Assembly: GCF_001667075.1 (NCBI RefSeq)
Contig: NZ_LZIL01000078.1
Span: 310,001 to 374,000 of the forward strand
DNA length: 64,000 nt
DNA from: Mycobacterium sp. 852014-52450_SCH5900713
Lineage (GTDB): Bacteria > Actinomycetota > Actinomycetes > Mycobacteriales > Mycobacteriaceae
Direction of reading: 5' to 3'
Shown: one piece after another, positions 16,335 through 24,148 of the stretch
Layout of the letters: every line of letters begins with the position of its first letter
How positions within the stretch are numbered: the first letter of the stretch is position 1
Translations under genes and position numbers: made by a program
The notes under the pieces: generated by a model
Told to the model about the DNA's origin: nothing
The model's input: the letters and a program-made list of their open reading frames with translations, nothing else
Database searches by the model: none

Positions 16335-17270
16335 ATGACGGACCTACAGGTGAGACGCGTTCGCTTTGACTTCGCGAGCGCCGATGTCCCGTTCAACTGG
16401 CAGCCGGAGCGGCCCGCGTTCGCAATGCAGTGCAATGCCATTTCGTTCTTTGCGCCCGGGTTCGAGAAGCTCATCGTCGACGCGACGCGGGAGGCCATCC
16501 CGCTGATGCGGGACCCGGCGGCGGCCGAGGAGGCAGAGTCCTACTTGCGTCAGGAGGCACAGCACTCTGCCGCTCACCAAAGCCATATCCGTGCGCTAAT
16601 CCGACGTTGGCCCGGTTTGCAGGAAACGATGGACGAGGTCGTAGCCTCCTACGACCGTCTCACCGCCACCAAGCCGCTCGCCTGGCGCCTCGCTTATCCC
16701 GCAGTTGTCGAAGCCACGTTCACGCCGTACTTCAAGGTCTTCCTCGACCACGAGGACAAGCTGTTTCGGGCCGGGGATGAGCGGGTAGCGTCGCTGTTCC
16801 TCTGGCACTTTGTCGAGGAAATCGAGCATCGCAGTTCCGCGCTCATCGTCTACAACGCCGTGCACGACAGCTATCTGTATCGCGCAAAGACGATAGTCGG
16901 CGTGCTCGCGCATATGAATGAAATTCTGGGGATCATCTCCCGCGGCTTTCAGCAGCATGTACCGAAGGAGGACGGCGGCGAACTCGGTCAGCTATTACCA
17001 AATGGGCTCTCTGCGAGGGCAGTTCGGGCCGCGCTGCGAGCCGCGCATGAGCTCACTCAACCGGGTCAGTCGACCTACGCCGGAGTGCCCAGGGGGGAAG
17101 TCCTCGCCATGATCGCCGGTCTGATCCGCTCGCAGGGTCCGCGGCATAACCCTGAACACGAGATCATTCCCGAATTCGCCAGCAAATGGATACAACGCTA
17201 CGCGGAGGAACCGAAGAGCGCCGCGCGTTGGTACTCCGTCGGAGCCGTAACGGGCTCGGACGGTCGATGA
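16335..17270 (+). CDS. PF10118-type predicted metal-dependent (di-iron) hydrolase
   Basis: 311 residues. Ferritin-like four-helix ligands are visible: Glu44 in FFAPGFEKL, EAQH at 74-77, Glu126 in VVEATFTPYF, and EEIEH at 161-165. This E/ExxH/E/ExxH set is the di-iron pattern of the predicted metal-dependent hydrolase family PF10118. I used ATG at 16335 because VRRVRFDFASADVPFNW is the usual family start; the longer open frame from 16197 is not coding-like. Followed after 69 bases by a TetR regulator on the same strand. Confidence 0.8.
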   Translation: MTDLQVRRVRFDFASADVPFNWQPERPAFAMQCNAISFFAPGFEKLIVDATREAIPLMRDPAAAEEAESYLRQEAQHSAAHQSHIRALIRRWPGLQETMDEVVASYDRLTATKPLAWRLAYPAVVEATFTPYFKVFLDHEDKLFRAGDERVASLFLWHFVEEIEHRSSALIVYNAVHDSYLYRAKTIVGVLAHMNEILGIISRGFQQHVPKEDGGELGQLLPNGLSARAVRAALRAAHELTQPGQSTYAGVPRGEVLAMIAGLIRSQGPRHNPEHEIIPEFASKWIQRYAEEPKSAARWYSVGAVTGSDGR

Positions 17271-17339
17271 CGGTTAACACGTTTCGCCCCAACGCATCCA
17301 GTGCTCACGCGGCCACCAGCCTGCCCCTAGAGTTCAACC

Positions 17340-18002
17340 ATGCGTAGCCACGGATGGGCGGGCAACGCCCCAGCGACTGATGAAGAGGCCATCGACAGGA
17401 TCCTCGACGCGGCCGACGACATCATCGCCGAACAGGGATCCTCGATGCGGCTCACCGACGTGGCGCGCACCTTGGGCGTCACCAGGCAGACGGTCTATCG
17501 CTATTTCCCGGGAACCGAGGCTCTCATGGTCGCCAGCGCAATGCGCTCGGCCCACGGCTTCCTCGACCAGCTCGCCGAGCACATCAGCGGACTCACAGAA
17601 CCCGCCGCGGCGCTCGTCGAAGGTGTCGCATTCGCCGTCGAAAGCCTTGCCGGAGAACGCCAAATCGATCGTCTGTTGGGAAATGGAGCACCAGAAGGTC
17701 AGACGGTTTCCCTGACCTCCGACACGGCTCGTGCGTTCTCCCGCTCGATGCTGCATCGCCTCGACGTTGACTGGGAAATGTACGGCTTCGACGAAGCCGC
17801 GCTCGACGAGCTGGCCGAAATGGGCCTACGCACTTTGCATTCGATCCTTGTCGACCCGGGGCAGCCGCACCGAGACGGCGTCGCGTTGCGCAGGTTCATT
17901 GCCCGCTGGCTCGGCCCCGCGGTCATCTACCCGCGCCTGGCCCAAGCGATGGATGCACTGAGCTATCGTGCCGCCCCGATTCGGCAGCCGTGGCGATCCT
18001 GA
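17340..18002 (+). CDS. TetR family transcriptional regulator
   Basis: 220 residues. N-terminal TetR DNA-binding domain: EEAIDRILDAADDIIAEQG, then the helix-turn-helix LTDVARTLGVTRQTVYRYFPG at about residues 38-58. The C-terminal ligand domain is ~150 residues and diverged, so the inducer cannot be guessed. Same strand as the di-iron hydrolase, likely co-transcribed, and probably controls the divergent membrane-protein/hydrolase pair. Confidence 0.9.
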   Translation: MRSHGWAGNAPATDEEAIDRILDAADDIIAEQGSSMRLTDVARTLGVTRQTVYRYFPGTEALMVASAMRSAHGFLDQLAEHISGLTEPAAALVEGVAFAVESLAGERQIDRLLGNGAPEGQTVSLTSDTARAFSRSMLHRLDVDWEMYGFDEAALDELAEMGLRTLHSILVDPGQPHRDGVALRRFIARWLGPAVIYPRLAQAMDALSYRAAPIRQPWRS

Positions 18003-18104
18003 CGGCACCCCTTTCGCCCTATTTGTCCTAGACCGAACGTAATCCGGGCAAGAAACGCACCATGCCGAGCTCGCACCCCACTCCGCCCGCGCTGCTTCAC
18101 CCGT

Positions 18105-18710
18105 TCAGATCACGCGCTGTTGTGTCCATAGCCTCGACAAACTGTCGACATTGATGACCGACGCGTGCCTCGGAAATATCTTGCTGATCAGGAAGTCATG
18201 GGTCCCGCGATCGGGATCGGCGCTCGCGTCGTTGAGGACGATGATCCGATAGTCGCGATCGAGTGCTTCGCGCATGGTGCTCAGCACGACGCCGGCGGTG
18301 CTGATTCCGCCGAGGATGACTGTTGTGACCGCAAGGTCATGGAGTTGACGGTCGAGGTCGGTGGTGGTGAACGCCCCCACCCGGGTCTTGCGGACGGTGA
18401 TGTCGTGCGGCTGCGGGCTGAGGCGTTCATGAATCTGACTGTCCGCGGCTTGGGCGTGCAGGGTGGCACGGAGTTTGGCGTCTGCCACGTGCGCCATGGC
18501 GCTGGTGGATGGGATTGCGGCGAAGTCGTTGTCGTCGAGGCCCATTCGGACCCAGCCGATGTGGCCGCCGCGAGCGTCGACTTCGGCGACGGCGGCGTTG
18601 ACCCGATCGAGCAACGTTGATACGTCGCGTATTCGCCGCAGCAGCCCGACCTGGTAGTCCATCACCAGTAGCGCGGTAGCGCTCGGATCGAGCTTTGGGT
18701 GGTTTGTCAT
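18105..18710 (-). CDS. Isochorismatase-like hydrolase lacking the catalytic Cys
   Basis: 201 residues. Asp18 (VMDYQ) and Lys108 (TVRKTRVGAF) of the cysteine-hydrolase triad are present, but the nucleophile position in ILGGISTAGVVLST is Val141 instead of Cys. The cis-peptide GIST segment is otherwise intact. It is therefore probably not a canonical amidase or isochorismatase; EntB-type isochorismatases also lack the Cys but differ around it. ATG at 18710 with GAGAG upstream. Last gene of the MarR-MFS operon, five bases after the preceding stop. Confidence 0.8.
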   Translation of the reverse strand: MTNHPKLDPSATALLVMDYQVGLLRRIRDVSTLLDRVNAAVAEVDARGGHIGWVRMGLDDNDFAAIPSTSAMAHVADAKLRATLHAQAADSQIHERLSPQPHDITVRKTRVGAFTTTDLDRQLHDLAVTTVILGGISTAGVVLSTMREALDRDYRIIVLNDASADPDRGTHDFLISKIFPRHASVINVDSLSRLWTQQRVI

Positions 18711-18715
18711 TGCTC

Positions 18716-19138
18716 TCAATTCGGTTGGTACTGAGTACTTTCCTGTTCGGACGCTGACGACGGCCTGCGATTACGCATGCTCACCCACCCGAGGACCACC
18801 ACCCACACCAGAGGTAAGGCAACGGTCGGCCCGAATCGACTTACCGGGAAGGTGCCGTCAGCTATGAACACCATGATCGCGACGAAGTCGACCACCTGAA
18901 TACCCAACATCGTGATGATCCACAGTTGGTGACGCCGAGGCGCCCATGCCGCGGCAACCATTCCGATCCCATAACCGATGAAGCGGGCACCGGCCGTAGC
19001 CAGAAGGAAGTGCACCCCGGGCGAGCCCGCCGGCGCCCCGTACATCTCGGCCACGACAGAGGGAGCGACCAGAGATACAGCCCCGTTGGCGATCTGGATC
19101 AGACCGAGAACGGCAAGCGCGATGCTAAGGACTCGCAT
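18716..19138 (-). CDS. Small four-helix membrane protein
   Basis: 140 residues, ATG with AAAGGTGACC upstream. Four hydrophobic segments: LSIALAVLGLIQIANGAVSL, HFLLATAGARFIGYGIGMVAA, IITMLGIQVVDFVAIMVFIA and VALPLVWVVVLGWV. No catalytic motif. Its place between the MFS pump and the isochorismatase-like gene in one minus-strand run suggests it belongs to the same response. The open frame extends 54 codons upstream but that part is not coding-like. Confidence 0.75.
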   Translation of the reverse strand: MRVLSIALAVLGLIQIANGAVSLVAPSVVAEMYGAPAGSPGVHFLLATAGARFIGYGIGMVAAAWAPRRHQLWIITMLGIQVVDFVAIMVFIADGTFPVSRFGPTVALPLVWVVVLGWVSMRNRRPSSASEQESTQYQPN

Positions 19139-19202
19139 AGTGGTCACCTTTCGTGTCAGAGGTACTGGCGGCATTGAAAGCCTTGAAGACTCCGCACTGC
19201 AG

Positions 19203-20633
19203 TCATCGAAATTGTTTCTGCCGCCGAAGGATTCCGGGTAGGCTGCCTGAACGAGTGATCGGATCGGTGGCCAACGCGATGACGCCAATGATGCTGACAC
19301 CGATCATGATCCAGGCGATCAGGTGTAGCCCATGATCATTGACGGCGCCGTGGAACACCACCGAAATGATCGCCGAGGATGCGATCGACCCGATGTAGCC
19401 GAAGGATCGCAGCAAGCCTGACGCAGTGGCGATCTGCTGTTGCCCAGCTTGGGTGTAGACCGCGGTCTGGTTCGCACTTGCCGTCGTGGCCAAGGTGACC
19501 CCGAAGACAAGGGTGATCAACAGGATCCACAAATCTGGGCTGTGGGTGTTGACCAGCAGCACACCGATCGATCCGGCCAGGCATGACACACCCGCGGCGA
19601 TCAATGGTGCCCGCAGCAAGTTGCGGGCAGAGATCGGCTGAGCCAGCAGTGCACCCACCGCGGTCAGCGGGAGCATAAGTAGACCGGCGGTCCTCGCTGA
19701 GAGCGCGCGGCTGGCTTGCAGCCACTGGGTGACACCATAGAGAACGGTGTACATGCACAACGTCGTCAATGCGTAGCGCAGGTATGTACGAGTCAACGCG
19801 GTATTGGTCTTCAGCAGGCGTACGTCGATGAAAGGACTGCGCGCCCGCAGTTCCCAACCGACCCAAATGGTTCCGAGCACAACGGCGAGAACCAGGCCGA
19901 TCCACACCGGATGCGGTAACGACAGCAAAAAGACCAGCACTGCCGCCAAAGAGCCGGCAAACCCAGCCATACCCACCACATCGAGTTCGATCAGTGTCCG
20001 CCAAAACGTCCGGTGCTCTGCCGTTTTCGGGTCCGCAGGGATCCAGAGCAGTGCCATGGCCAAAGCGACCAACCCGACCGGGACGTTGATCAAGAAAGTC
20101 GCGCGCCACCCCCAGGTATCGACCAGCACGCCGCCGAGCGGAAGTCCGGCCGCCGCGGTCACCGTCCCCGCAATCACCAATCCACCCAGAACGCGGCCGG
20201 GCGGCGCGTCCAAGCCAGCCTGCGTGGCGCGTCGCCGAATGAGAAGCATCGCCGAGGGATACGCGCTCGAGGTTCCCGCACCAATGAGCACCCTTGCGAC
20301 CACCAGCATGGCCAAGTTCGTTCCGGCACCGCCTACGACGCCACCGAGAATGACCAACACCATTCCGGCCACCAGAATGCGGCGTGCCCCGAATACCTCG
20401 GCAAGCTTGCCCGCAGTTGGCTGACCGATCGACGTGGCGAGATACAGCGCCGAAATCAATATCGCGCTGCCGCCCACCGACACACCCACGGCGTCCGCGA
20501 TCGGCACGATTGCGGTCGCGATCACCGAGGTGCTGATGGGATTCAGCGTGGCGGCCACATAGAGCGGCGTGCTGAAACGCCACCCGAAGGCCGGCCCGGC
20601 ATCGAGATCACGAGGCGCCTGAGCCTGTCGCAT
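19203..20633 (-). CDS. MFS drug efflux transporter, DHA2 (14-helix) type
   Basis: 476 residues. MFS motif A variant GKLAEVFGARRILVAG after helix 2, ARVLIGAGTSSAYPSAM as the motif-C/antiporter region, and DTWGWRATFLINVPVGL, which is characteristic of DHA2 proton antiporters. About 14 helices. Exports small toxic compounds using proton motive force at the inner membrane. The ATG overlaps the stop of the MarR gene (TGATG), which implies translational coupling; this fixes the start at 20633. Confidence 0.9.
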   Translation of the reverse strand: MRQAQAPRDLDAGPAFGWRFSTPLYVAATLNPISTSVIATAIVPIADAVGVSVGGSAILISALYLATSIGQPTAGKLAEVFGARRILVAGMVLVILGGVVGGAGTNLAMLVVARVLIGAGTSSAYPSAMLLIRRRATQAGLDAPPGRVLGGLVIAGTVTAAAGLPLGGVLVDTWGWRATFLINVPVGLVALAMALLWIPADPKTAEHRTFWRTLIELDVVGMAGFAGSLAAVLVFLLSLPHPVWIGLVLAVVLGTIWVGWELRARSPFIDVRLLKTNTALTRTYLRYALTTLCMYTVLYGVTQWLQASRALSARTAGLLMLPLTAVGALLAQPISARNLLRAPLIAAGVSCLAGSIGVLLVNTHSPDLWILLITLVFGVTLATTASANQTAVYTQAGQQQIATASGLLRSFGYIGSIASSAIISVVFHGAVNDHGLHLIAWIMIGVSIIGVIALATDPITRSGSLPGILRRQKQFR

Positions 20634-21070
20634 CAAAAACACCCACCTAACCGTTCGATGAGCGGTGCCGCCTGCGCCAGGATCTCCAACTCAGTGGAGC
20701 TGAACTCCTCGATGAGGACCTCAGCGAAACGACGCGCCCGCGCGTCGCGGTCATGTCGCACAACGTCGATTCCTTCGGGCGTCAACGACATCACCTGCCG
20801 CCGACCATCTTCGGGATCGGTGGTGCGCTGAACCAAGCCCTGAGACTCCAACGATCCGAGAGTCACCCTCATCGCCTGCGGGCTGATCTGTTGCATGCGG
20901 GCCAGTTGCGCCGCCGACGACGGACCGCCGCGATCCAGTTTCGCCAGCACCACCCGCTCGGGCATCGTCAGCTCACCCGGCAGCTGCAACTGCTTGGCGC
21001 GCCGCGAAAAAAGCGAATTCGCTTGGTAAAAAACGGCGGCCAACTTGTCGACATCAACGGAACGTCCCAC
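20633..21070 (-). CDS. MarR family repressor
   Basis: 145 residues from GTG at 21070. Winged helix: GGPSSAAQLARMQQISPQAMRVTLGSLESQGLVQR, then the wing DPEDGRRQVMSLTPEG. An in-frame TTG (21079) lies inside the operator palindrome; GTG 21070 is preferred because a TTGACA-17-TAGGTT promoter would start the transcript at about 21070-21072, giving a leaderless message. First gene of MarR-MFS-membrane protein-isochorismatase-like, and likely autorepressor. Confidence 0.9.
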   Translation of the reverse strand: MGRSVDVDKLAAVFYQANSLFSRRAKQLQLPGELTMPERVVLAKLDRGGPSSAAQLARMQQISPQAMRVTLGSLESQGLVQRTTDPEDGRRQVMSLTPEGIDVVRHDRDARARRFAEVLIEEFSSTELEILAQAAPLIERLGGCF

Positions 21071-21108
21071 AATTGACAACCTAGATTGCGCAATCTAGGT
21101 TGTCAATT
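21071..21108. promoter_or_regulatory. Perfect 38-bp palindrome: MarR operator and mirrored promoters
   Basis: Each arm is AATTGACAACCTAGATTGC or its exact reverse complement, with no spacer. Each strand reads TTGACA, 17 bases, TAGGTT: a consensus -35 and a TAnnnT -10. The minus-strand copy would start transcription at the MarR GTG. Symmetry and position make it a clear MarR-type operator. Confidence 0.85.
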
Positions 21109-21273
21109 ACGGTCAAGCGATTCCAGGGCAGTGTCCTTCAGACGGGGGTGGCAACAGCACGGTCCTTTCGGTGCCGATCAAACTGTCCGGATGCCTTGAC
21201 GACCTCTGGCCGCTGCCTACTTCTTGGTTGGCCAGACGTTGCTGGCAGCCGGATTCCACCAAGCCAGGCGGAG

Positions 21274-21825
21274 TTATCGGGCCGGCAGGATTCTCCTCGC
21301 CTGCGAGACGACGCCTGGCACGGTGTTCGCCAGGTCTGGCCGACTCCTGGCGAAAGCGTGAATCGTGCGATAGAACGACCAAAGTTGGCGTGGAGTAGGA
21401 ACTTTCGGTACCCACGCCAACTCCCAGTGGATCCCGTTGATCGGGTCGTCGAAGAACACCGCGTAGTAGCCGGGCCAGTACTGGGGGTACTCCTTCGGCT
21501 CGTCAGTGACGGGAATATCCCGCCCGATCAAGAATTCACGATGGAAGCGGTCGACCTCTCCCCTGCTCCGCGCCCACAGAGCGATGTGGTTGATTCCGAC
21601 CGCCTGGTCGCGGTGTGCCAGCTTCGCTCCGGTACGCGCGGGCTGAATACCGATGTAGCTGTGCGGGTTGACGTGCCGCGTCATGTAATACGTCGACTGG
21701 TACTCCATGTTCAGCGACGAGAAGCTGCTGTAGCCGAGCCAGCCGAACAGCGAGTCGTAGAACGTGATCGAGTCGTCGTAGTCCAACACCGCAAATTCAA
21801 TGTGACAGACGCCACGCCATCGCAT
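21274..21825 (-). CDS. VOC family protein with C-terminal extension
   Basis: 183 residues. GVCHIEFAVLDYDDSITFYDSLFGWLGY is the first beta-alpha-beta unit of a VOC fold; GINHIALWARSRGEVDRFHREFL and YYAVFFDDPINGIHWELAWVP form the second, with conserved His and Glu that can bind a metal. About 35 extra residues follow. ATG preceded by GAGGGGG. A 17-bp inverted repeat sits 21 bases before the start. Possibly a ring-cleavage or glyoxalase relative; substrate unknown. Confidence 0.8.
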   Translation of the reverse strand: MRWRGVCHIEFAVLDYDDSITFYDSLFGWLGYSSFSSLNMEYQSTYYMTRHVNPHSYIGIQPARTGAKLAHRDQAVGINHIALWARSRGEVDRFHREFLIGRDIPVTDEPKEYPQYWPGYYAVFFDDPINGIHWELAWVPKVPTPRQLWSFYRTIHAFARSRPDLANTVPGVVSQARRILPAR

Positions 21826-21845
21826 CGTGCCCCCTCAAGACCGCT

Positions 21846-21862
21846 TACTACGCAATGTAGTA
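21846..21862. promoter_or_regulatory. Inverted repeat TACTAC-N5-GTAGTA upstream of VOC gene
   Basis: Perfect 6-bp arms around GCAAT, in the leader of the minus-strand VOC gene. Size fits a TetR-like or MarR-like half-site pair. Confidence 0.45.
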
Positions 21863-21909
21863 CCTGCGGCGCTCACAATGAAGCCTCTTCTCCTGTTTCG
21901 ACGTCGCCG

Positions 21910-22401
21910 TCAATCTCGATCGGCCCGACTCCCCGCGAGGTAGGCCGCGAGATTGGCCAACGACGATCGAAGACCCTCGATATGGTCGTCCGCGGAAATG
22001 CCCGGCGGAACGTCATCGGCCCGGATGTCGACTCGGGTGCTGCCGGCACTCAGCGCGGTCACCGCCCAGGTCATGGTCATCGTTCCCGCGAACGAGGGGT
22101 CATCGGATTCGAAGTCGACGGCCTGCACGACCCGCTCGTCGGGCGTGATCTCGACGAACCGAGCATCTACGACATCGGAGTCGCCGCTTGACTTGCCACC
22201 CGACTCCGGCGGCTCGGCGTAGGTCAACCTCATCCGGTAGGACCCGCCGGGGCGGGCGTCGAAATGTTCGAACTCTCCGGACATACCTTGCGGCGGAAGC
22301 CATTCGACGAGCGCCTGCGGCGCCACCAGCGCGGCGTACACCCGACTCAGCGGAGCGGCAATCACCAACGAGGCGGTGTCAGTTCGTCCCATAACGCCCA
22401 T
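21910..22401 (-). CDS. SRPBCC (AHSA1-like) protein
   Basis: 163 residues from ATG 22401 (a second ATG three codons on is equally possible). IAAPLSRVYAALVAPQALVEWLPPQGMSGEFEHFDARPGGSYRMRLTY and ITPDERVVQAVDF, then TMTMTWAVTALSAGSTRVDI are the START/Bet v1-like fold of AHSA1 proteins, with the W-P, GG and helical C-terminal segment. Binds hydrophobic ligands; often found near ArsR or VOC genes. The upstream sequence runs directly into the ychF scar. Confidence 0.85.
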   Translation of the reverse strand: MGVMGRTDTASLVIAAPLSRVYAALVAPQALVEWLPPQGMSGEFEHFDARPGGSYRMRLTYAEPPESGGKSSGDSDVVDARFVEITPDERVVQAVDFESDDPSFAGTMTMTWAVTALSAGSTRVDIRADDVPPGISADDHIEGLRSSLANLAAYLAGSRADRD

Positions 22402-22405
22402 GTTT

Positions 22406-22465
22406 CTAGACGTTGAAGCAGAACTCCACCGAGTCACGTCATCGACGTCTGCGCCATGACGTGCT
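22406..22465 (-). pseudogene. Degenerate duplicate of the ychF 3' end
   Basis: Bases 22406-22430 match the last 25 bases of ychF (22944-22968) with one difference; in the ychF frame they read VEFCFNV-stop against VEFRFNV-stop. Weaker similarity runs on to a CATGACGT block, interrupted by about 10 extra bases. It is too short to be a gene and lies just before the SRPBCC start. Confidence 0.7.
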
Positions 22466-22534
22466 CGGTCAGGTCTCCCCATGTGATCGACACTGCTGAC
22501 GGCGCCCAAGCTATCGCCAGCGCACACTTCGGGT

Positions 22535-22876
22535 ATGAATCAGCCAAACGAGTCACTCCCTACTCTTCGCGACCGAGTATCAGAGCTGACCGATGTGACA
22601 TACGGAGACCTGGCATTGATAGGTGCGGCGTTGTTGTCAACCGTGACGTCAGTAGCCCAGCTCGGTTGGACTTCGCCGGGTGGTAGCAGCCTTGACTACA
22701 CCCCTATGGAATCGGATACCCATGCCATGATCGTCCGCGACTTCGTAGCCTGGACATCCCACCGAGAGTCCCTAGCCGATGGATGTGAAGAGCGGCTACG
22801 CGCGTTTGTTGACGAGAGCGGTTGGACTAGGCACGTAGTTCACCAAATGGGTCGGCTGTTCGAGTCTGGGAACTAA
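22535..22876 (+). CDS. Orphan small protein between the two ychF ends
   Basis: 113 residues, ATG start, no strong ribosome site. Sequence MNQPNESLPTLRDRVSELTDVTYGDLALIGAALLSTVTSV, then acidic/aromatic C-terminus ending GWTRHVVHQMGRLFESGN. I recognise no family. The third-position GC is visibly lower than in neighbouring genes, and the frame fills almost all the DNA between the ychF scar and ychF, consistent with recently acquired sequence. It may instead be non-coding. Confidence 0.45.
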   Translation: MNQPNESLPTLRDRVSELTDVTYGDLALIGAALLSTVTSVAQLGWTSPGGSSLDYTPMESDTHAMIVRDFVAWTSHRESLADGCEERLRAFVDESGWTRHVVHQMGRLFESGN

Positions 22877-22943
22877 CCAAGGTCCCGCCAACCCGCTGAT
22901 TTCCCTACATACAGCGCGTTAACATTCGGCCCACGGAACTCGA

Positions 22944-24017
22944 CTAGACGTTGAAGCGGAACTCCACCACATCGCCGTCGGCCATGACGTAGTCCTTGCC
23001 TTCCATCCTGACCTTGCCCGCCGCCTTGGCCGCGGCCATGGAACCGGCGGCGATCAGGTCGTCGAATGACACGATCTCGGCCTTGATGAAGCCCTTTTCG
23101 AAATCGGTGTGGATCACCCCGGCGGCCTTCGGCGCGGTGTCGCCTTGGTGAATCACCCACGCGCGCGCCTCTTTTGGGCCGGCCGTGAGAAATGTCTGCA
23201 GCTTGAGGGTGTGGAAACCAGCGCGGGCCAGTGCATCGAGGCCGCGTTCGCTCTGCCCGATCGACTCCAGCAGTTCGGCGGCCGACTCGTCGTCGAGCTC
23301 GTTCAGCTCCGCTTCGATGGCCGCGTCCAGGAACACCGCGTCGGCGGGCGCCACCAGCTCACGCAGCTCGGCGGTCCGCGCCGCATCGGTCAGCACGGCC
23401 TCGTCGGCATTGAAGACATACAGAAACGGCTTGGTGGTCAACAGGTTCAGCTCTCGCAGCAAGGACGCATCCACCCCGGCGCCGAACAGGGTCCTTCCGC
23501 CGTCGAGCGTCTCCTGGGCCGCGGCCGCCGCGTCGTACACCGGCCTGCGCTCCTTATTGGTGCGGGCCTCCTTCTCCAGCCTCGGCAGAGCGCGTTCCAG
23601 GGTCTGCAGGTCGGCCAGGATCAACTCCGTCTCAACCACCTCGATGTCCGATCGGGGATCCACCTCACCGGCCACATGGGTCACATCGTCATCGGAGAAC
23701 ACCCGGACCACCTGGCAGATGGCGTCACATTCGCGGACGTGGGCCAGGAACTTGTTGCCCAGCCCCGCCCCCTCGGACGCGCCCTTGACCAGGCCGGCGA
23801 TGTCGACGAATGTCACCGGCGCCGGCACGACGCGCTGGGACGCGAACAACTCGGCCAGCCTGTCCAGGCGCGGATCGGGCAGCGGAACGACGCCCTCGTT
23901 CGGTTCGATCGTCGCGAACGGATAGTTGGCCGCCAGTACGTTGTTGCGGGTCAGCGCGTTGAACAGCGTCGACTTACCGACGTTGGGCAGACCGACGATT
24001 CCCAGGCTCAGGCTCAC
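22944..24017 (-). CDS. ychF: Redox-regulated ATPase/GTPase YchF (OLA1 family)
   Basis: 357 residues, GTG start. G1 GIVGLPNVGKSTLFNAL, G2/switch YPFATIEPN, G3 VDIAGLVKGAS, and G4 NADE in place of NKxD, which is the YchF hallmark that favours ATP over GTP. A coiled-coil insertion (residues ~130-175) and a C-terminal TGS domain ending DGDVVEFRFNV. Binds ribosomes and acts in stress control of translation. A TAGACT box seven to ten bases before the GTG suggests a leaderless or nearly leaderless message. From memory it is Rv1112. Confidence 0.95.
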   Translation of the reverse strand: MSLSLGIVGLPNVGKSTLFNALTRNNVLAANYPFATIEPNEGVVPLPDPRLDRLAELFASQRVVPAPVTFVDIAGLVKGASEGAGLGNKFLAHVRECDAICQVVRVFSDDDVTHVAGEVDPRSDIEVVETELILADLQTLERALPRLEKEARTNKERRPVYDAAAAAQETLDGGRTLFGAGVDASLLRELNLLTTKPFLYVFNADEAVLTDAARTAELRELVAPADAVFLDAAIEAELNELDDESAAELLESIGQSERGLDALARAGFHTLKLQTFLTAGPKEARAWVIHQGDTAPKAAGVIHTDFEKGFIKAEIVSFDDLIAAGSMAAAKAAGKVRMEGKDYVMADGDVVEFRFNV

Positions 24018-24136
24018 AGGGACCCAAGTCTAGGGGTCGCCGGGGGCACCGGCCGCTGTGGACCATTCGTGCGCGATCGGCATGGCACGCCCGGGATCCC
24101 TACGAGGTATTTACGGGGCTTTCGGCCCATTGCCGG

Positions 24137-24142
24137 TACGGT
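24137..24142 (+). promoter_or_regulatory. Candidate -10 box for a leaderless GTG gene
   Basis: TACGGT fits the mycobacterial TAnnnT -10 and ends seven bases before the GTG at 24149, where transcription would be expected to start. No Shine-Dalgarno precedes that GTG. Confidence 0.45.
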
Positions 24143-24148
24143 CTACAT

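Noticed and set aside
21100..22191. 363-codon plus-strand open frame just downstream of the plus-side palindrome promoter
   Set aside because: Overlaps the VOC and SRPBCC genes, which have clear folds; no domain of its own. The plus-strand promoter therefore has no confirmed target.
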